DNA of 64,000 bases. Origin: Aquabacterium sp. NJ1. Its GTDB lineage: Bacteria; Pseudomonadota; Gammaproteobacteria; Burkholderiales; Burkholderiaceae_C. The stretch covers positions 2,604,001-2,668,000 of the forward strand of contig NZ_JRKM01000001.1 in the NCBI RefSeq assembly GCF_000768065.1. Direction: 5' to 3'. Below, piece after piece: positions 44,247-52,724 of this stretch (position 1 is the stretch's first letter; each line of letters opens with the position of its first letter). The position numbers and the translations under genes were made by a program. The notes under the pieces were generated by a model. The model saw only the letters and a list, made by a program, of their open reading frames with translations. It did not search any database and was not told where the DNA came from.

Positions 44247-46324
44247 ACATCTCTCAAAGTGAATGGCAGAGTCTGCCAAGTCTTGGATCATTGGAACTTA
44301 AAAAGCAGGTATTCCTTATCCTCCAAAAGGCCGCGACCGCTGTCCAGGAAGGTGGCTCAGACGACCCGCATCTGCTCGAGGTCGTACCTAGACTTGCTGG
44401 TCTACTCGAGTCGAGGCCTGAGCTTGATGGTTTCGCAGAGGCGCTCAGCGCCCTCGCCCGTGCTTCTGGGCTTTGGAATTACATCGACAAGGAAAGAGCG
44501 GCCCCTTCTGACCTTCTTCTTGCCGAGTCAGTCACAGTTCCGGAGTTAGGCGGCATCACTCTGCACCGAGAACAGGTGGCTGCGCTCAACGATCTGCTTG
44601 CTGGCCGCAACCTGATCCTGAGCGCCCCGACCAGCTTCGGCAAAAGCTTGCTCATCGATGCCCTATTGGCCTCCGGAAAATACACCCGAGTCGCGATCGT
44701 CTTGCCGACAATCGCACTCCTTGACGAGTTCCGCAGGCGCATTAAACGCAGGTTTGGCGACCGCTTCGACCTCATCATGCATCCAAGTGACGAGACTAAA
44801 GATGGTCGCCCAACCATCTTCCTCGGCACCCAAGAGCGCTTGATCAACAGAACAGACCTTGGAAAAGTGGATCTGACCGTGGTCGACGAGTTCTATAAGC
44901 TCGACCCCAACCGAAAGGATGAACGAAGCATCACACTGAACGCTGCCGTGTCAAAGCTGTTGAACCGTTCAAATCAGTTCTTCTTTCTCGGCCCGAACAT
45001 TGACGACGTTAGGTTCTCCGGAGATGGTCGCTGGAAGTTCGAGTTCCTGCGGACCCGTTTCTCCACCGTGGCAGTCGATACCTACGACCTGGGTGCCGTG
45101 CAGGACAAAGAGGCCAGGCTCCTTGACGAAGTCGGTAATGATGAGCATTGGCCAGCCCTTGTGTTCGTCTCTTCGCCAGACAAGGCAAACAAACTTGCTG
45201 CCAAAGCCGCTGAAGCGATGGCCGTTTCTGACTCCAGCGCAGCCTTCGCAGAATGGTTGTCAGACAACGTTGGTCCCGGTTGGGCGCTCGTCGAAACTGT
45301 ACGGTTTGGCTTCGGTGTACACCATGGCAGGCTGCCACGGGCCATCGCATCACAAATGGTGCGAATGTTCAATCAATCTGACTTGCCTGTCCTCTTCTGT
45401 ACGTCCACCCTAATCGAGGGCGTCAACACCGCTGCAAAAACCGTCTTGATCTTCGATAAAACGATCAACCGCGCTGATTACGACTTCTTCACCTACGCCA
45501 ACATCCGAGGTCGTGCTGGACGGCTCGGAGAGCACCACATTGGACAGGTCTATCTTTTCAATCAACCGCCGGACGTCGAGGAGATGGAGGTTGCGCCAAC
45601 GTTGTTCGCAGATCCAGACGATGCTCCTGACGACTACGTTGTGCACCTTGATGAGCAGGACTCCACGAAGAATACGGATCAGAGAGTAGCCACGCTCAAG
45701 ATGAACTTGGGGTTGGACGCTGCGGGCTTACGGCTGGCGGCATCGATCGGCCTCGAGGACGCGCTTGCAATAAAGCACGAGATATTGAAAGAGATACGGG
45801 CTGGCTCTCGGCTCGTTTGGAGTGGGATGCCTCGCTATCCTGACATTCAAGCTGTCGTGAATGTGATCTGCACAGTCCGGAGCGCAACCAAGTTCGGTGC
45901 GTTGACGACGCGCCACCTGCCATTCCTTATCAACTCGCTGCGTATGGCGCCGACGATTCGGCAGTTTCTTCTCGATTACGATAAAGAGTACCGCGGCAAG
46001 CCCGAGGCGCATGACAACGTGTTCAAGTTCCTGCGGGCTTGCGAGTATGGTCTGCCTCAACACTTCGCTGTTGCGGAGCTGTTCGTCAAACAACATGACC
46101 CAAGTGCGGACTACAGTCTGTTTATCAGCTCTCTGAGTCGCTGGTTCAAGGCAGAAGAGCTCAAGAACTTGGATGAGGAGGGGATCCCTATCCAGATATC
46201 GGAGCGCTTCTTCGAAGGTGAAAGCAGAGAAGCGCTATCCCAAAAGCTGCTTGACCTCGCACAACAGAAATCGGATCAGCTTACCCCTTTTGAGCAATCC
46301 TGGGTCCTCGCAGCTCTCACCTAG
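44243..46324 (+). CDS. hamB: Hachiman anti-phage system helicase HamB
   Basis: The 693-residue superfamily 2 helicase has Walker A APTSFGKS (128-135), Walker B VVDEFYKL (DEFY instead of DEAH, 215-218) and motif VI-like IRGRAGRLGEH. Family knowledge: HamB senses foreign or damaged DNA and releases HamA. It is co-translated with hamA. The gene ends about 245 bp before the right direct repeat, so the pair closes the cassette. Confidence 0.9.
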   Translation: MNISQSEWQSLPSLGSLELKKQVFLILQKAATAVQEGGSDDPHLLEVVPRLAGLLESRPELDGFAEALSALARASGLWNYIDKERAAPSDLLLAESVTVPELGGITLHREQVAALNDLLAGRNLILSAPTSFGKSLLIDALLASGKYTRVAIVLPTIALLDEFRRRIKRRFGDRFDLIMHPSDETKDGRPTIFLGTQERLINRTDLGKVDLTVVDEFYKLDPNRKDERSITLNAAVSKLLNRSNQFFFLGPNIDDVRFSGDGRWKFEFLRTRFSTVAVDTYDLGAVQDKEARLLDEVGNDEHWPALVFVSSPDKANKLAAKAAEAMAVSDSSAAFAEWLSDNVGPGWALVETVRFGFGVHHGRLPRAIASQMVRMFNQSDLPVLFCTSTLIEGVNTAAKTVLIFDKTINRADYDFFTYANIRGRAGRLGEHHIGQVYLFNQPPDVEEMEVAPTLFADPDDAPDDYVVHLDEQDSTKNTDQRVATLKMNLGLDAAGLRLAASIGLEDALAIKHEILKEIRAGSRLVWSGMPRYPDIQAVVNVICTVRSATKFGALTTRHLPFLINSLRMAPTIRQFLLDYDKEYRGKPEAHDNVFKFLRACEYGLPQHFAVAELFVKQHDPSADYSLFISSLSRWFKAEELKNLDEEGIPIQISERFFEGESREALSQKLLDLAQQKSDQLTPFEQSWVLAALT

Positions 46325-46400
46325 CACCGTAGCCCATTGCACGCGAATGTAGGCGGCCAACACTGCATCTAGATAGACGGCTGGCCCAAAGGCCTCCCAC

Positions 46401-46532
46401 TCACTTGGTCATGGGGCCACCGAGCTCCCAAACCAAGTGCTTGGTGACATTGAACTCATAGTCGGGATCTTGAACCAAATTTCCCCATCTGGGATGGCCA
46501 TAGAGGCAGCTCGTTGCAACGGCGGTCGGCAC
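46401..46532 (-). pseudogene. Short gene fragment inside the cassette edge
   Basis: A 43-codon minus-strand frame (GTG start) reads natural-looking protein, for example CLYGHPRWGNLVQDPDYEFN and HLVWELGGP before the stop. In-frame extension upstream halts at a stop within the 42-bp repeat. It may be the truncated end of a gene cut by cassette formation. The rest of 46325-46884 holds no supported gene. Confidence 0.3.
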
Positions 46533-46569
46533 AGCCAATATCGGCAGAGGAGGGCGCGTGCCGTTTAGC

Positions 46570-46611
46570 TTCAATTATTCAAAGCGAATAATTATCTGAA
46601 TCAAATAATTC
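46570..46611 (+). repeat. Right direct repeat of the restriction-Hachiman cassette
   Basis: This copy matches 35420-35461 with three differences in 42 bp and has the same inverted AATTATTC/GAATAATT half-sites. It closes an 11.15-kb segment. Confidence 0.75.
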
Positions 46612-46884
46612 TGGCAGCCCAAGTTGGCATTGCCATCGAGTGCGTCCTGGCCGGTGGCCAGGGACCCATGTTCGACACTTAGTTGCCTTAGGAGCCGGCG
46701 CTCACCAAACTAGAGCCAATTCCTTCGACGCTTTGCAGCGCCTCGTCCGACCGGGTGCCATAGCTAAGTGATTGAGTCACCGCTACACCGACACCAACCG
46801 CAAATCTCAGGCTGATCTACTCGATTTGTTTGGCCGCACTCGACCGTGGTATCCGATCATGAGGTCACAGCATGATCGTCATTC

Positions 46885-47514
46885 ATGCTGCCAGCTCACG
46901 CAGACAAAAGGACGTCGCTGCAGTGCAATTGCGCCGTGATCAACAACGCCGCACTCAACGCCATGCTGCAGCACTACATTACCTTTGCCTGTGAGTCGAA
47001 CGCGCAACTCGCTTACGCAGCCACCTATGTGGTTGCGACCGTGACAATCATGTTTCTCCGCCACATGATGGATGGTCACCATCACCCGGCTGATAGGACT
47101 CCATTCAGCGATAACACCTTCTGGACCTACTTGCGGCGGCATCGCCATACGCTCTATCGTCTTGGTGCCGCTGTCGTCATCTTGTACGCTTCCCATGAAA
47201 TCGCACGGGTGAACTTTGACCTCGCCTATCGCGTATTCGTTGTGATGCACGCTCATGGTGCTGGGCGCCATTCCAAGCCATTCTCCTCGCGACGCCACGC
47301 TTGCCTGTCAGTGCTTTTGCCGCAAATCTTCGCGGTCCTTTACGGCCCAATGCAAGTTCACAGTCATCTGTCTCAGATGACTTGGGTGGTCGACTTCCTG
47401 AACGACCTTTGCCTGACACTGCTTTCCATTCAAGATCGCATCGATCCCCGGGTGCCGCACAGTTTGTTTCGCTCTAGCAAAGGTATCCCCAAGAATTGCA
47501 AGCAGCGCAAATGA
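46885..47514 (+). CDS. Doubtful membrane-like protein
   Basis: The 209-codon frame has two possible membrane helices (AYAATYVVATVTIMFL; YRLGAAVVILYASHEI) and an odd His/Arg-rich second half that could be the product of a frameshift. No family is recognised and no Shine-Dalgarno is clear. It may be a decayed gene. Confidence 0.25.
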   Translation: MLPAHADKRTSLQCNCAVINNAALNAMLQHYITFACESNAQLAYAATYVVATVTIMFLRHMMDGHHHPADRTPFSDNTFWTYLRRHRHTLYRLGAAVVILYASHEIARVNFDLAYRVFVVMHAHGAGRHSKPFSSRRHACLSVLLPQIFAVLYGPMQVHSHLSQMTWVVDFLNDLCLTLLSIQDRIDPRVPHSLFRSSKGIPKNCKQRK

Positions 47515-47735
47515 GCGAGACCGCTGAACGGATTACGGATTGCATTTGAGGTCAAGCTTTTCCTGATCAAGCCATCCATGCAACATGCATAGATTTCATG
47601 TTGACCTTGCGCAGGGCGACTCCTACGATCCGAGCTTGAGATATCGCAACGGTTTTGCTGATGACCGAGTCACGTCCATGGAAGTGGGTCAAGCAAACCA
47701 TAGGGATCACTTACTAACCCATCTAGGGCAGTGAT

Positions 47736-48764
47736 ATGGATGAAACTTTTATCCCGGTCTGTACGGTTGCCAGGCACATGTGGGAGACAAATAAGCCCAC
47801 ATCTTGGTTTGCCCCGAAACTTGGCAAGGGTGAGCGCTACCTGCGTCAGTTGTTGGAGCAAGCAAAGCCAGTGCCCATACAGATGGCAAACCAGGTGTCG
47901 TCCTTTTCTGACACGTTCTCGGCGCCTATCACCTCAGATCAGCCCCCCGTGATCGTCTTTTCGCGTCAGATCATCCGTAGCGCTGAGTCTCTCGAAGATG
48001 TTGATGGACTGGTCGCTCAACTCAAGAAGGAGTTGCGAAATGCCAAGGAGCGTGATGACGTCAACCTGCAGGCCCTTTTGAACTGGCAGATGCTCTTTGC
48101 ATGCCACAAGGCGTGCTCGTTCTTGGGCCATGATGATGCGGGCAAGGCATTGAAGCTTGCGCGACTGGAGTCCGCTGCGGAATACGGTCATCTCATGAGG
48201 GAGTTGCTGCCGAGGACAACCTTCTTTGATGGTGCATTGTTCCGTTTTATCGAGCGTCGCAATTGGGCCACAACAGCGTTCCTTCTTAGCGCTGCTCAGG
48301 GCGGCCCCTCGAAGGGTGAAATCTTGCAATACATCGCTGCTTACGATGATGCCTGGGCAGCGGTTAACCAAACGATCCTCGACGTTTCTCCCAATCAGCA
48401 GAACAGGGATGTCGTCCTTGATGTTGCACGGCTTCCGATGCGTCGCGCCTTGAGCTTGGATCGCGTTGAACTTGCTGCTTACGTATTGGATGAGGCTGAC
48501 CTTGTTCAGCGTTGCATATCCGATCTACTCAGCGTGTCCACGTATACAGGCCCTCGCGTACTTCAGCTTGCCTTGGAGTCCATCCCCAAGCCAGCACGAG
48601 ATGCCCTGAATGGCGTATCGGCTTGGGTCGCCTTCACTAAGGAAGTTAACGCAAAGGTCTTTGAGCGCGCGAGTTCCCGTGTGAAACGGGGCAGCAATGT
48701 TGGTGCACGCAACGAGCCTCAGCCTATGGACTTGTGTGACCGTCTCTTTTTTGGCAAGGAGTAA
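47736..48764 (+). CDS. Protein of unknown function
   Basis: The 342-residue protein is mostly helical with no signal peptide or catalytic motif that I recognise. Notable blocks are ETNKPTSWFAPKLGKGERYL, NWQMLFACHKACSFLG and RRNWATTAFLLSAAQGG. AGGG precedes the ATG. A tiny hydrophobic frame starts 3 bp after the stop, so the two may be coupled. It lies between the defence cassette and the IS. Its natural composition supports a real gene. Confidence 0.65.
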   Translation: MDETFIPVCTVARHMWETNKPTSWFAPKLGKGERYLRQLLEQAKPVPIQMANQVSSFSDTFSAPITSDQPPVIVFSRQIIRSAESLEDVDGLVAQLKKELRNAKERDDVNLQALLNWQMLFACHKACSFLGHDDAGKALKLARLESAAEYGHLMRELLPRTTFFDGALFRFIERRNWATTAFLLSAAQGGPSKGEILQYIAAYDDAWAAVNQTILDVSPNQQNRDVVLDVARLPMRRALSLDRVELAAYVLDEADLVQRCISDLLSVSTYTGPRVLQLALESIPKPARDALNGVSAWVAFTKEVNAKVFERASSRVKRGSNVGARNEPQPMDLCDRLFFGKE

Positions 48765-48766
48765 GA

Positions 48767-48856
48767 ATGAAGCTGATTCGTATGGGAATGCTGTTCGTTG
48801 CCAGTTGGGCGTTCTTGGCAATGAGCGTCTGTATGGCTGCGCCTGGTGTGTCTTAA
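48767..48856 (+). CDS. Small 29-residue hydrophobic peptide (candidate)
   Basis: The frame reads MKLIRMGMLFVASWAFLAMS then a short tail. It has a positive N-end and a hydrophobic core, like a signal peptide or a single-helix membrane peptide. The preceding gene ends in GGAGTAAG, giving a Shine-Dalgarno 7-8 bp upstream. It could be a small membrane partner of the 342-residue protein or a truncated secreted protein. Evidence is limited to the sequence. Confidence 0.4.
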   Translation: MKLIRMGMLFVASWAFLAMSVCMAAPGVS

Positions 48857-49053
48857 AGACTTCCTCACTCGTGGCGATAGGATGCCGGCTTTAACGAGCC
48901 CAGGACTATCAAGTTAGGTACCCGCAGCGGCAATTTCTGCCCACGTCGGGGTGTAGCTTGGTCTGTGCTTCATTACGCGCAATCCCACTCTCGAATGGGC
49001 TCATGTCTGGACCATGGTAATCCCCCCATAAACCATTGCTCAGAGAAGTAGAG

Positions 49054-49887
49054 CTATGCGGCCATGGCCAACCGCTGCTTGGGGGTGATGCCGCCCAAGG
49101 CCATGTTTGGGCGTTCATGGTTATACATCCACATCCATTGGGTGGCATGTAGCCGGACCTCATCAAGGTCAGTCCAATGGTACTGCGACAGCCATTCGTA
49201 GCGCACAGTCCGGTTGAATCGTTCCACGTAGGCGTTCTGTTGGGGCTTGCCAGGTTCAATGTGTTCGAAGCGGATGCCCCATGACTTGGCCCAGGCTTCG
49301 ATAGCTGCGCTGATGTACTCCGGGCCGTTGTCACAACGGATCATCTGCGGCTTGCCGCGCCAGGCAATGATTTGCGTGAGTGCGCGGATCACGCGCAGCG
49401 TCGGCAAAGAGAAGTCGATCTCAATGCCAAGCGCTTCGCGATTGAAGTCGTCGATCACGTTGAACAAGCGGAAGCTTCGGCCATCTTCAAGCTGGTCGTG
49501 CATGAAGTCCATCGACCAGACCTGATTGATGGCCTCTGGCACCGATAGCGGCTGAGGTTTCTCTCGCACCAAGCGCTTGCGCGGTTTGATACGCAGGTTC
49601 AGCTCCAGCTCCCGGTAGATGCGGTACACGCGCTTGTGGTTCCAGGCAAAGCGCCTGACGTTACGCAGGTACAGGAAACACAGACCGAAGCCCCAGTTGC
49701 GGTTGTTGTCCGTCAGGCGCACAAGCCAGTCGGCTATCACATCGTTCTCGGCCTGGTGCTTGGCTTGGTACCGATAGCACGCCTGGCTGATTCGAAACGC
49801 CTGGCAGGCCACCTGGATCGATGCGCCAAACTCCTTGACCGCACGCTGAGCCATCTCGCGGCGACGAGATGGCTTCACCACTTTTTT
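49054..49887 (-). CDS. IS3-family transposase, orfB (DDE integrase part)
   Basis: It has the HTH_21 and rve integrase regions with the DDE residues: D in [10 protein letters not shown] in RCDNGPEY and E in NAYVERFNR. It lacks its own clear start and is read by -1 frameshift from orfA at the AAAAAAG run (49881-49887). All catalytic motifs are intact. Confidence 0.9.
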   Translation of the reverse strand, partial: KKVVKPSRRREMAQRAVKEFGASIQVACQAFRISQACYRYQAKHQAENDVIADWLVRLTDNNRNWGFGLCFLYLRNVRRFAWNHKRVYRIYRELELNLRIKPRKRLVREKPQPLSVPEAINQVWSMDFMHDQLEDGRSFRLFNVIDDFNREALGIEIDFSLPTLRVIRALTQIIAWRGKPQMIRCDNGPEYISAAIEAWAKSWGIRFEHIEPGKPQQNAYVERFNRTVRYEWLSQYHWTDLDEVRLHATQWMWMYNHERPNMALGGITPKQRLAMAA

Positions 49888-50141
49888 GCGAGCGCCTCCG
49901 TGACGATCTCGGCCTTGAGCTTCTCTTCGACGTACATCTTGCGCAACCGGCGGTTCTCTTCCTCCAGCTCCTTCATGCGGGCCATCAGAGAGGCATCCAT
50001 GCCCCCGAACTTGGCGCGCCACTTGTAGAACGTGGCATTGCTGATGCCCAGCTCTCGGCACAGCTCAGGCACGGCCAAGCCAGTCTCCGCGCGCTTGAGC
50101 GCCTCAATGATCTGGCTGTCGGTGAATCGAGACTTCTTCAT
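49875..50141 (-). CDS. IS3-family transposase, orfA
   Basis: The 88-residue protein starts [19 protein letters not shown], with an HTH ([20 protein letters not shown]) and a leucine-zipper-like helix ([15 protein letters not shown]), which is the standard IS407-group OrfA. It alone binds the ends; the OrfAB fusion made by frameshift is the transposase. Confidence 0.92.
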   Translation of the reverse strand: MKKSRFTDSQIIEALKRAETGLAVPELCRELGISNATFYKWRAKFGGMDASLMARMKELEEENRRLRKMYVEEKLKAEIVTEALAKKW

Positions 50142-50382
50142 GGTAGAAATTTTCCTTCGAAAATCTCTACTTCCCACAACGCTGGTTTTTCGGGGGGATT
50201 ACCCCATCACACGACATTGGGCTTTGACATCGGAGTCTTACAGGTCCAACTCGTCTTGAATGGCTGAGTGCGCCTTGAACATCCATGAGCCATGGTTTTT
50301 ATTCAGGATATTGAGCGGTTTGTTCTTCGCTAATGCTGCTCATGGCTCTGATGTTGGTCCGTCAACATCGATTCAGTTTGTA

Positions 50383-50757
50383 TTAGCTCGACTTCGGTAT
50401 GGAGCGCATCACCGTGACCTTCTTCTTCTCGGGCTGACGGGTTTTTTCACGCAAGGTATAGACCTCATGCAGCAGACACAACTCTCGTTCCAGCGCCTCG
50501 TTGAGCCGTTGAACTAGATCCCTTTTTTCCTGTTTCAGCATCTGTACGGGATCCACTGCAACGTGGGCTTTCTGCTGCAACTTCGCTGCCTCATCTATCT
50601 TGTCAATCAGCTGTCCATAAGCTGGCCTTGACGGTTTGATGCACCCCGGTTTACTACCGGCTTCAATGGCGACGGAGGCTTTTGAGATTGGCTCTCCGCG
50701 GTCGATGAGGCGCTGCAACGCGTCGTAGTACTTGCCTACTTGAACTTTGGCACTCAT
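50383..50757 (-). CDS. TnpC-like small coiled-coil protein
   Basis: The 124-residue protein has an N-terminal HTH-like half (YYDALQRLIDRGEPISKASV) and a coiled-coil half (LKQEKRDLVQRLNEALEREL). It overlaps the recombinase gene upstream by ATGA. Size, place and style match TnpC of Tn554 (about 125 residues), which assists orientation or efficiency of transposition. Identity by direct alignment was not tested. Confidence 0.65.
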   Translation of the reverse strand: MSAKVQVGKYYDALQRLIDRGEPISKASVAIEAGSKPGCIKPSRPAYGQLIDKIDEAAKLQQKAHVAVDPVQMLKQEKRDLVQRLNEALERELCLLHEVYTLREKTRQPEKKKVTVMRSIPKSS

Positions 50758-52703
50758 ACCGCTATTCCTGATAAACGTTTCTGGGCTCTCAGTAAGGATT
50801 GCAGGTGATCGGCTTCCAATCTGTGTTCTACGCTGTTGGCTGAGTTTTGGCCCAGACTATTGACGATGCCTCTCTGCGTGAAAACGATGTGATCAAGGCG
50901 TTTTCGCTTGACGATGAGGTTCGCACATTGGGAGTCGATGCAATCGAACTCAATGGGGTCAAGCGGCCGAACTTTGCATTCATCGGTACTAACACATCCG
51001 CCGAGAACGGTCTCTCGGTAAGCCAGCTTGCCCTCACGGAACAGCTTCAATGTTGCCTGACGCGTGTGCCCGCTCACGGTCTTGGCCATGCGTTCTGCGC
51101 CACGCCCAAGTAGCTCGTCGTCTTCAAAGAGCAAAGCCAGCGCATATCCGAAGTAGCTGGATTCCGTCTTGGCCGCATTCCACTCATGACTGAAGTGATC
51201 TTCATCAAACACAAGGTTCTGGGCACGCGAGAAGCCGGAGCTGTAATACAACACCATCTCGTCAGTCAAATGTTGTAACTGTCCTTTGAGGGCCGGAAGA
51301 GACACCATGCCGGAGCGGTGCGCGTAAACGGCCAAGCTGCGCCGTAACTGGTGCGGAGCAAGCGGCCATCGGCGCCCCACTTCTATGCCCTTCCGGCGCC
51401 AATCTCGATCAAGCTGCAAGTTATCTAACTCATCAATGTCTGCTTGTGTTACTACGGGAGAGATTTCCTCGACCAATTCAGTTCGACCGTTATCAAAGGC
51501 AAGACCGTTGATCATGCGAAAGGGACTTTTGGCTCCGGGAAACAGTTGAGCTTGTTGACCAGGCTCGGGTGTTCCATCAAATTCATCCCCAATTGCCTTG
51601 GCAATTTTCTGCGCAGCCAACACGGCACGGGCGCCGTACTCATTCGTAATCCAAGACGCAGGCTTTTTATTCCCATTGTTGAGTTTGCTCGAGTATCCGT
51701 GGATCCAGTAATGATAGCGATCACGATCCTCTACGCGCTCCAGTACCCCTTCAAGCGGCAAGCTGATAGCTTCCATTCTTCGCATGCCGGTGAATGCAAT
51801 GATTGCATGCAACAGCCAAACTTGATAGGTCCGCATTCGGCCAACGATAAAGAGATCTATCGCGTGTCCCCGGCCTGGTACGAAACCATGGACTGCTTTT
51901 AGATATTCGACGGTTCCCTTGAGTATCTCGCTGCGTTTTTCAACGTTCTGTTCTTGCTTGGCCGTGTTGATAGTTCGATGGGATTCTCTTTCTAGCCGGT
52001 ATGCATCAATCAAGCAACTCAAATCTTTCTCAATCGACTCGATTTTAGCTATCAGACCTCCAAGGATCTCGCAGTACACACGAGATGGAATGAGTGGTGT
52101 TTGCCGCTCGTGTTTCTTGCCGCGGGGCTGTTTCCCAATAACTTCTTTTAAACGCTGAAGTGGTAAATGGGCATTGAAATCAAGTTTTTCGCGATGCCGC
52201 CAAAGCGTTTGAATTAGTGTGGGGGTCTTGGTTTGAGCCTGCGTGCCCATTGAAGCGATCTCAGTTTCAATCCACTCAGGATTTGAAAGAACATCGAAGA
52301 GACTTACTTCGCGATTGAGCGCAATCTTGCACCAAGCCATCGCAACGTAGTTAGCCACTCGTAGAGAATTAAAAGACTGAGTCTTGCCAGCATCGTCAAT
52401 GAGCCAAATCAGCGCTTTCTGCTGTTCTCGAATTAGCGCGGCTAGCTTTGGGTCGTGACCGGGATCTTTGGCCTCAAAGAAGTAGAGTCTGGCCGCACTC
52501 ATGCTGTCTGGGGTTCGGGCTTGATGGTTCCAAGACGAATCCTTGTATCTGGACGCGACCCTATTTAATGTGTCCCGACTCACAACAGTCTCTGGATCGA
52601 AGTACGAGTACGTCGCTATAGCAGATTCTGCGTCGACATCACGTTGTTTTAAAGTTGGCGAAGGATTGATGCGACCGTCTTTTTGGTGTGAACGCTTAGC
52701 CAT
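50754..52703 (-). CDS. Tyrosine recombinase, TnpB-like (third of three)
   Basis: The 649-residue protein has the recombinase Arg in IAFTGMRRMEAISL and the box II HQLRRSLAVYAH, with a C-terminal Tyr region near YYSSGFSRA. Its size matches TnpB of Tn554 (about 630). A long N-terminal part likely binds the ends. It is read from the right end inward, after the 591- and 472-residue recombinases, and is coupled to the tnpC-like gene. Confidence 0.85.
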   Translation of the reverse strand: MAKRSHQKDGRINPSPTLKQRDVDAESAIATYSYFDPETVVSRDTLNRVASRYKDSSWNHQARTPDSMSAARLYFFEAKDPGHDPKLAALIREQQKALIWLIDDAGKTQSFNSLRVANYVAMAWCKIALNREVSLFDVLSNPEWIETEIASMGTQAQTKTPTLIQTLWRHREKLDFNAHLPLQRLKEVIGKQPRGKKHERQTPLIPSRVYCEILGGLIAKIESIEKDLSCLIDAYRLERESHRTINTAKQEQNVEKRSEILKGTVEYLKAVHGFVPGRGHAIDLFIVGRMRTYQVWLLHAIIAFTGMRRMEAISLPLEGVLERVEDRDRYHYWIHGYSSKLNNGNKKPASWITNEYGARAVLAAQKIAKAIGDEFDGTPEPGQQAQLFPGAKSPFRMINGLAFDNGRTELVEEISPVVTQADIDELDNLQLDRDWRRKGIEVGRRWPLAPHQLRRSLAVYAHRSGMVSLPALKGQLQHLTDEMVLYYSSGFSRAQNLVFDEDHFSHEWNAAKTESSYFGYALALLFEDDELLGRGAERMAKTVSGHTRQATLKLFREGKLAYRETVLGGCVSTDECKVRPLDPIEFDCIDSQCANLIVKRKRLDHIVFTQRGIVNSLGQNSANSVEHRLEADHLQSLLRAQKRLSGIAV

Positions 52704-52724
52704 GATTCAGACCTCCAGTTTGCT

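Larger units (their letters stand above)
49016..50203 (-). mobile_element. Complete IS3-family insertion sequence (IS407-like)
   Basis: The element is 1188 bp, with ends beginning GGTAATCCCCCC in inverted orientation and flanked by the 4-bp direct repeat CCAT (49012-49015 and 50204-50207). It carries overlapping orfA and orfB on the minus strand with an AAAAAAG slip site between them. A fragment almost identical to its middle lies at 1083-1117, outside the island, so this IS or a near relative has been active in the host chromosome too. Confidence 0.9.

Noticed and set aside
48909-49015. Minus-strand frame ending ...RNCRCGYLT before the IS
   Set aside because: Rejoining across the IS (after removing one CCAT copy) keeps it open but yields no recognisable protein; it could be a broken small gene but cannot be supported.
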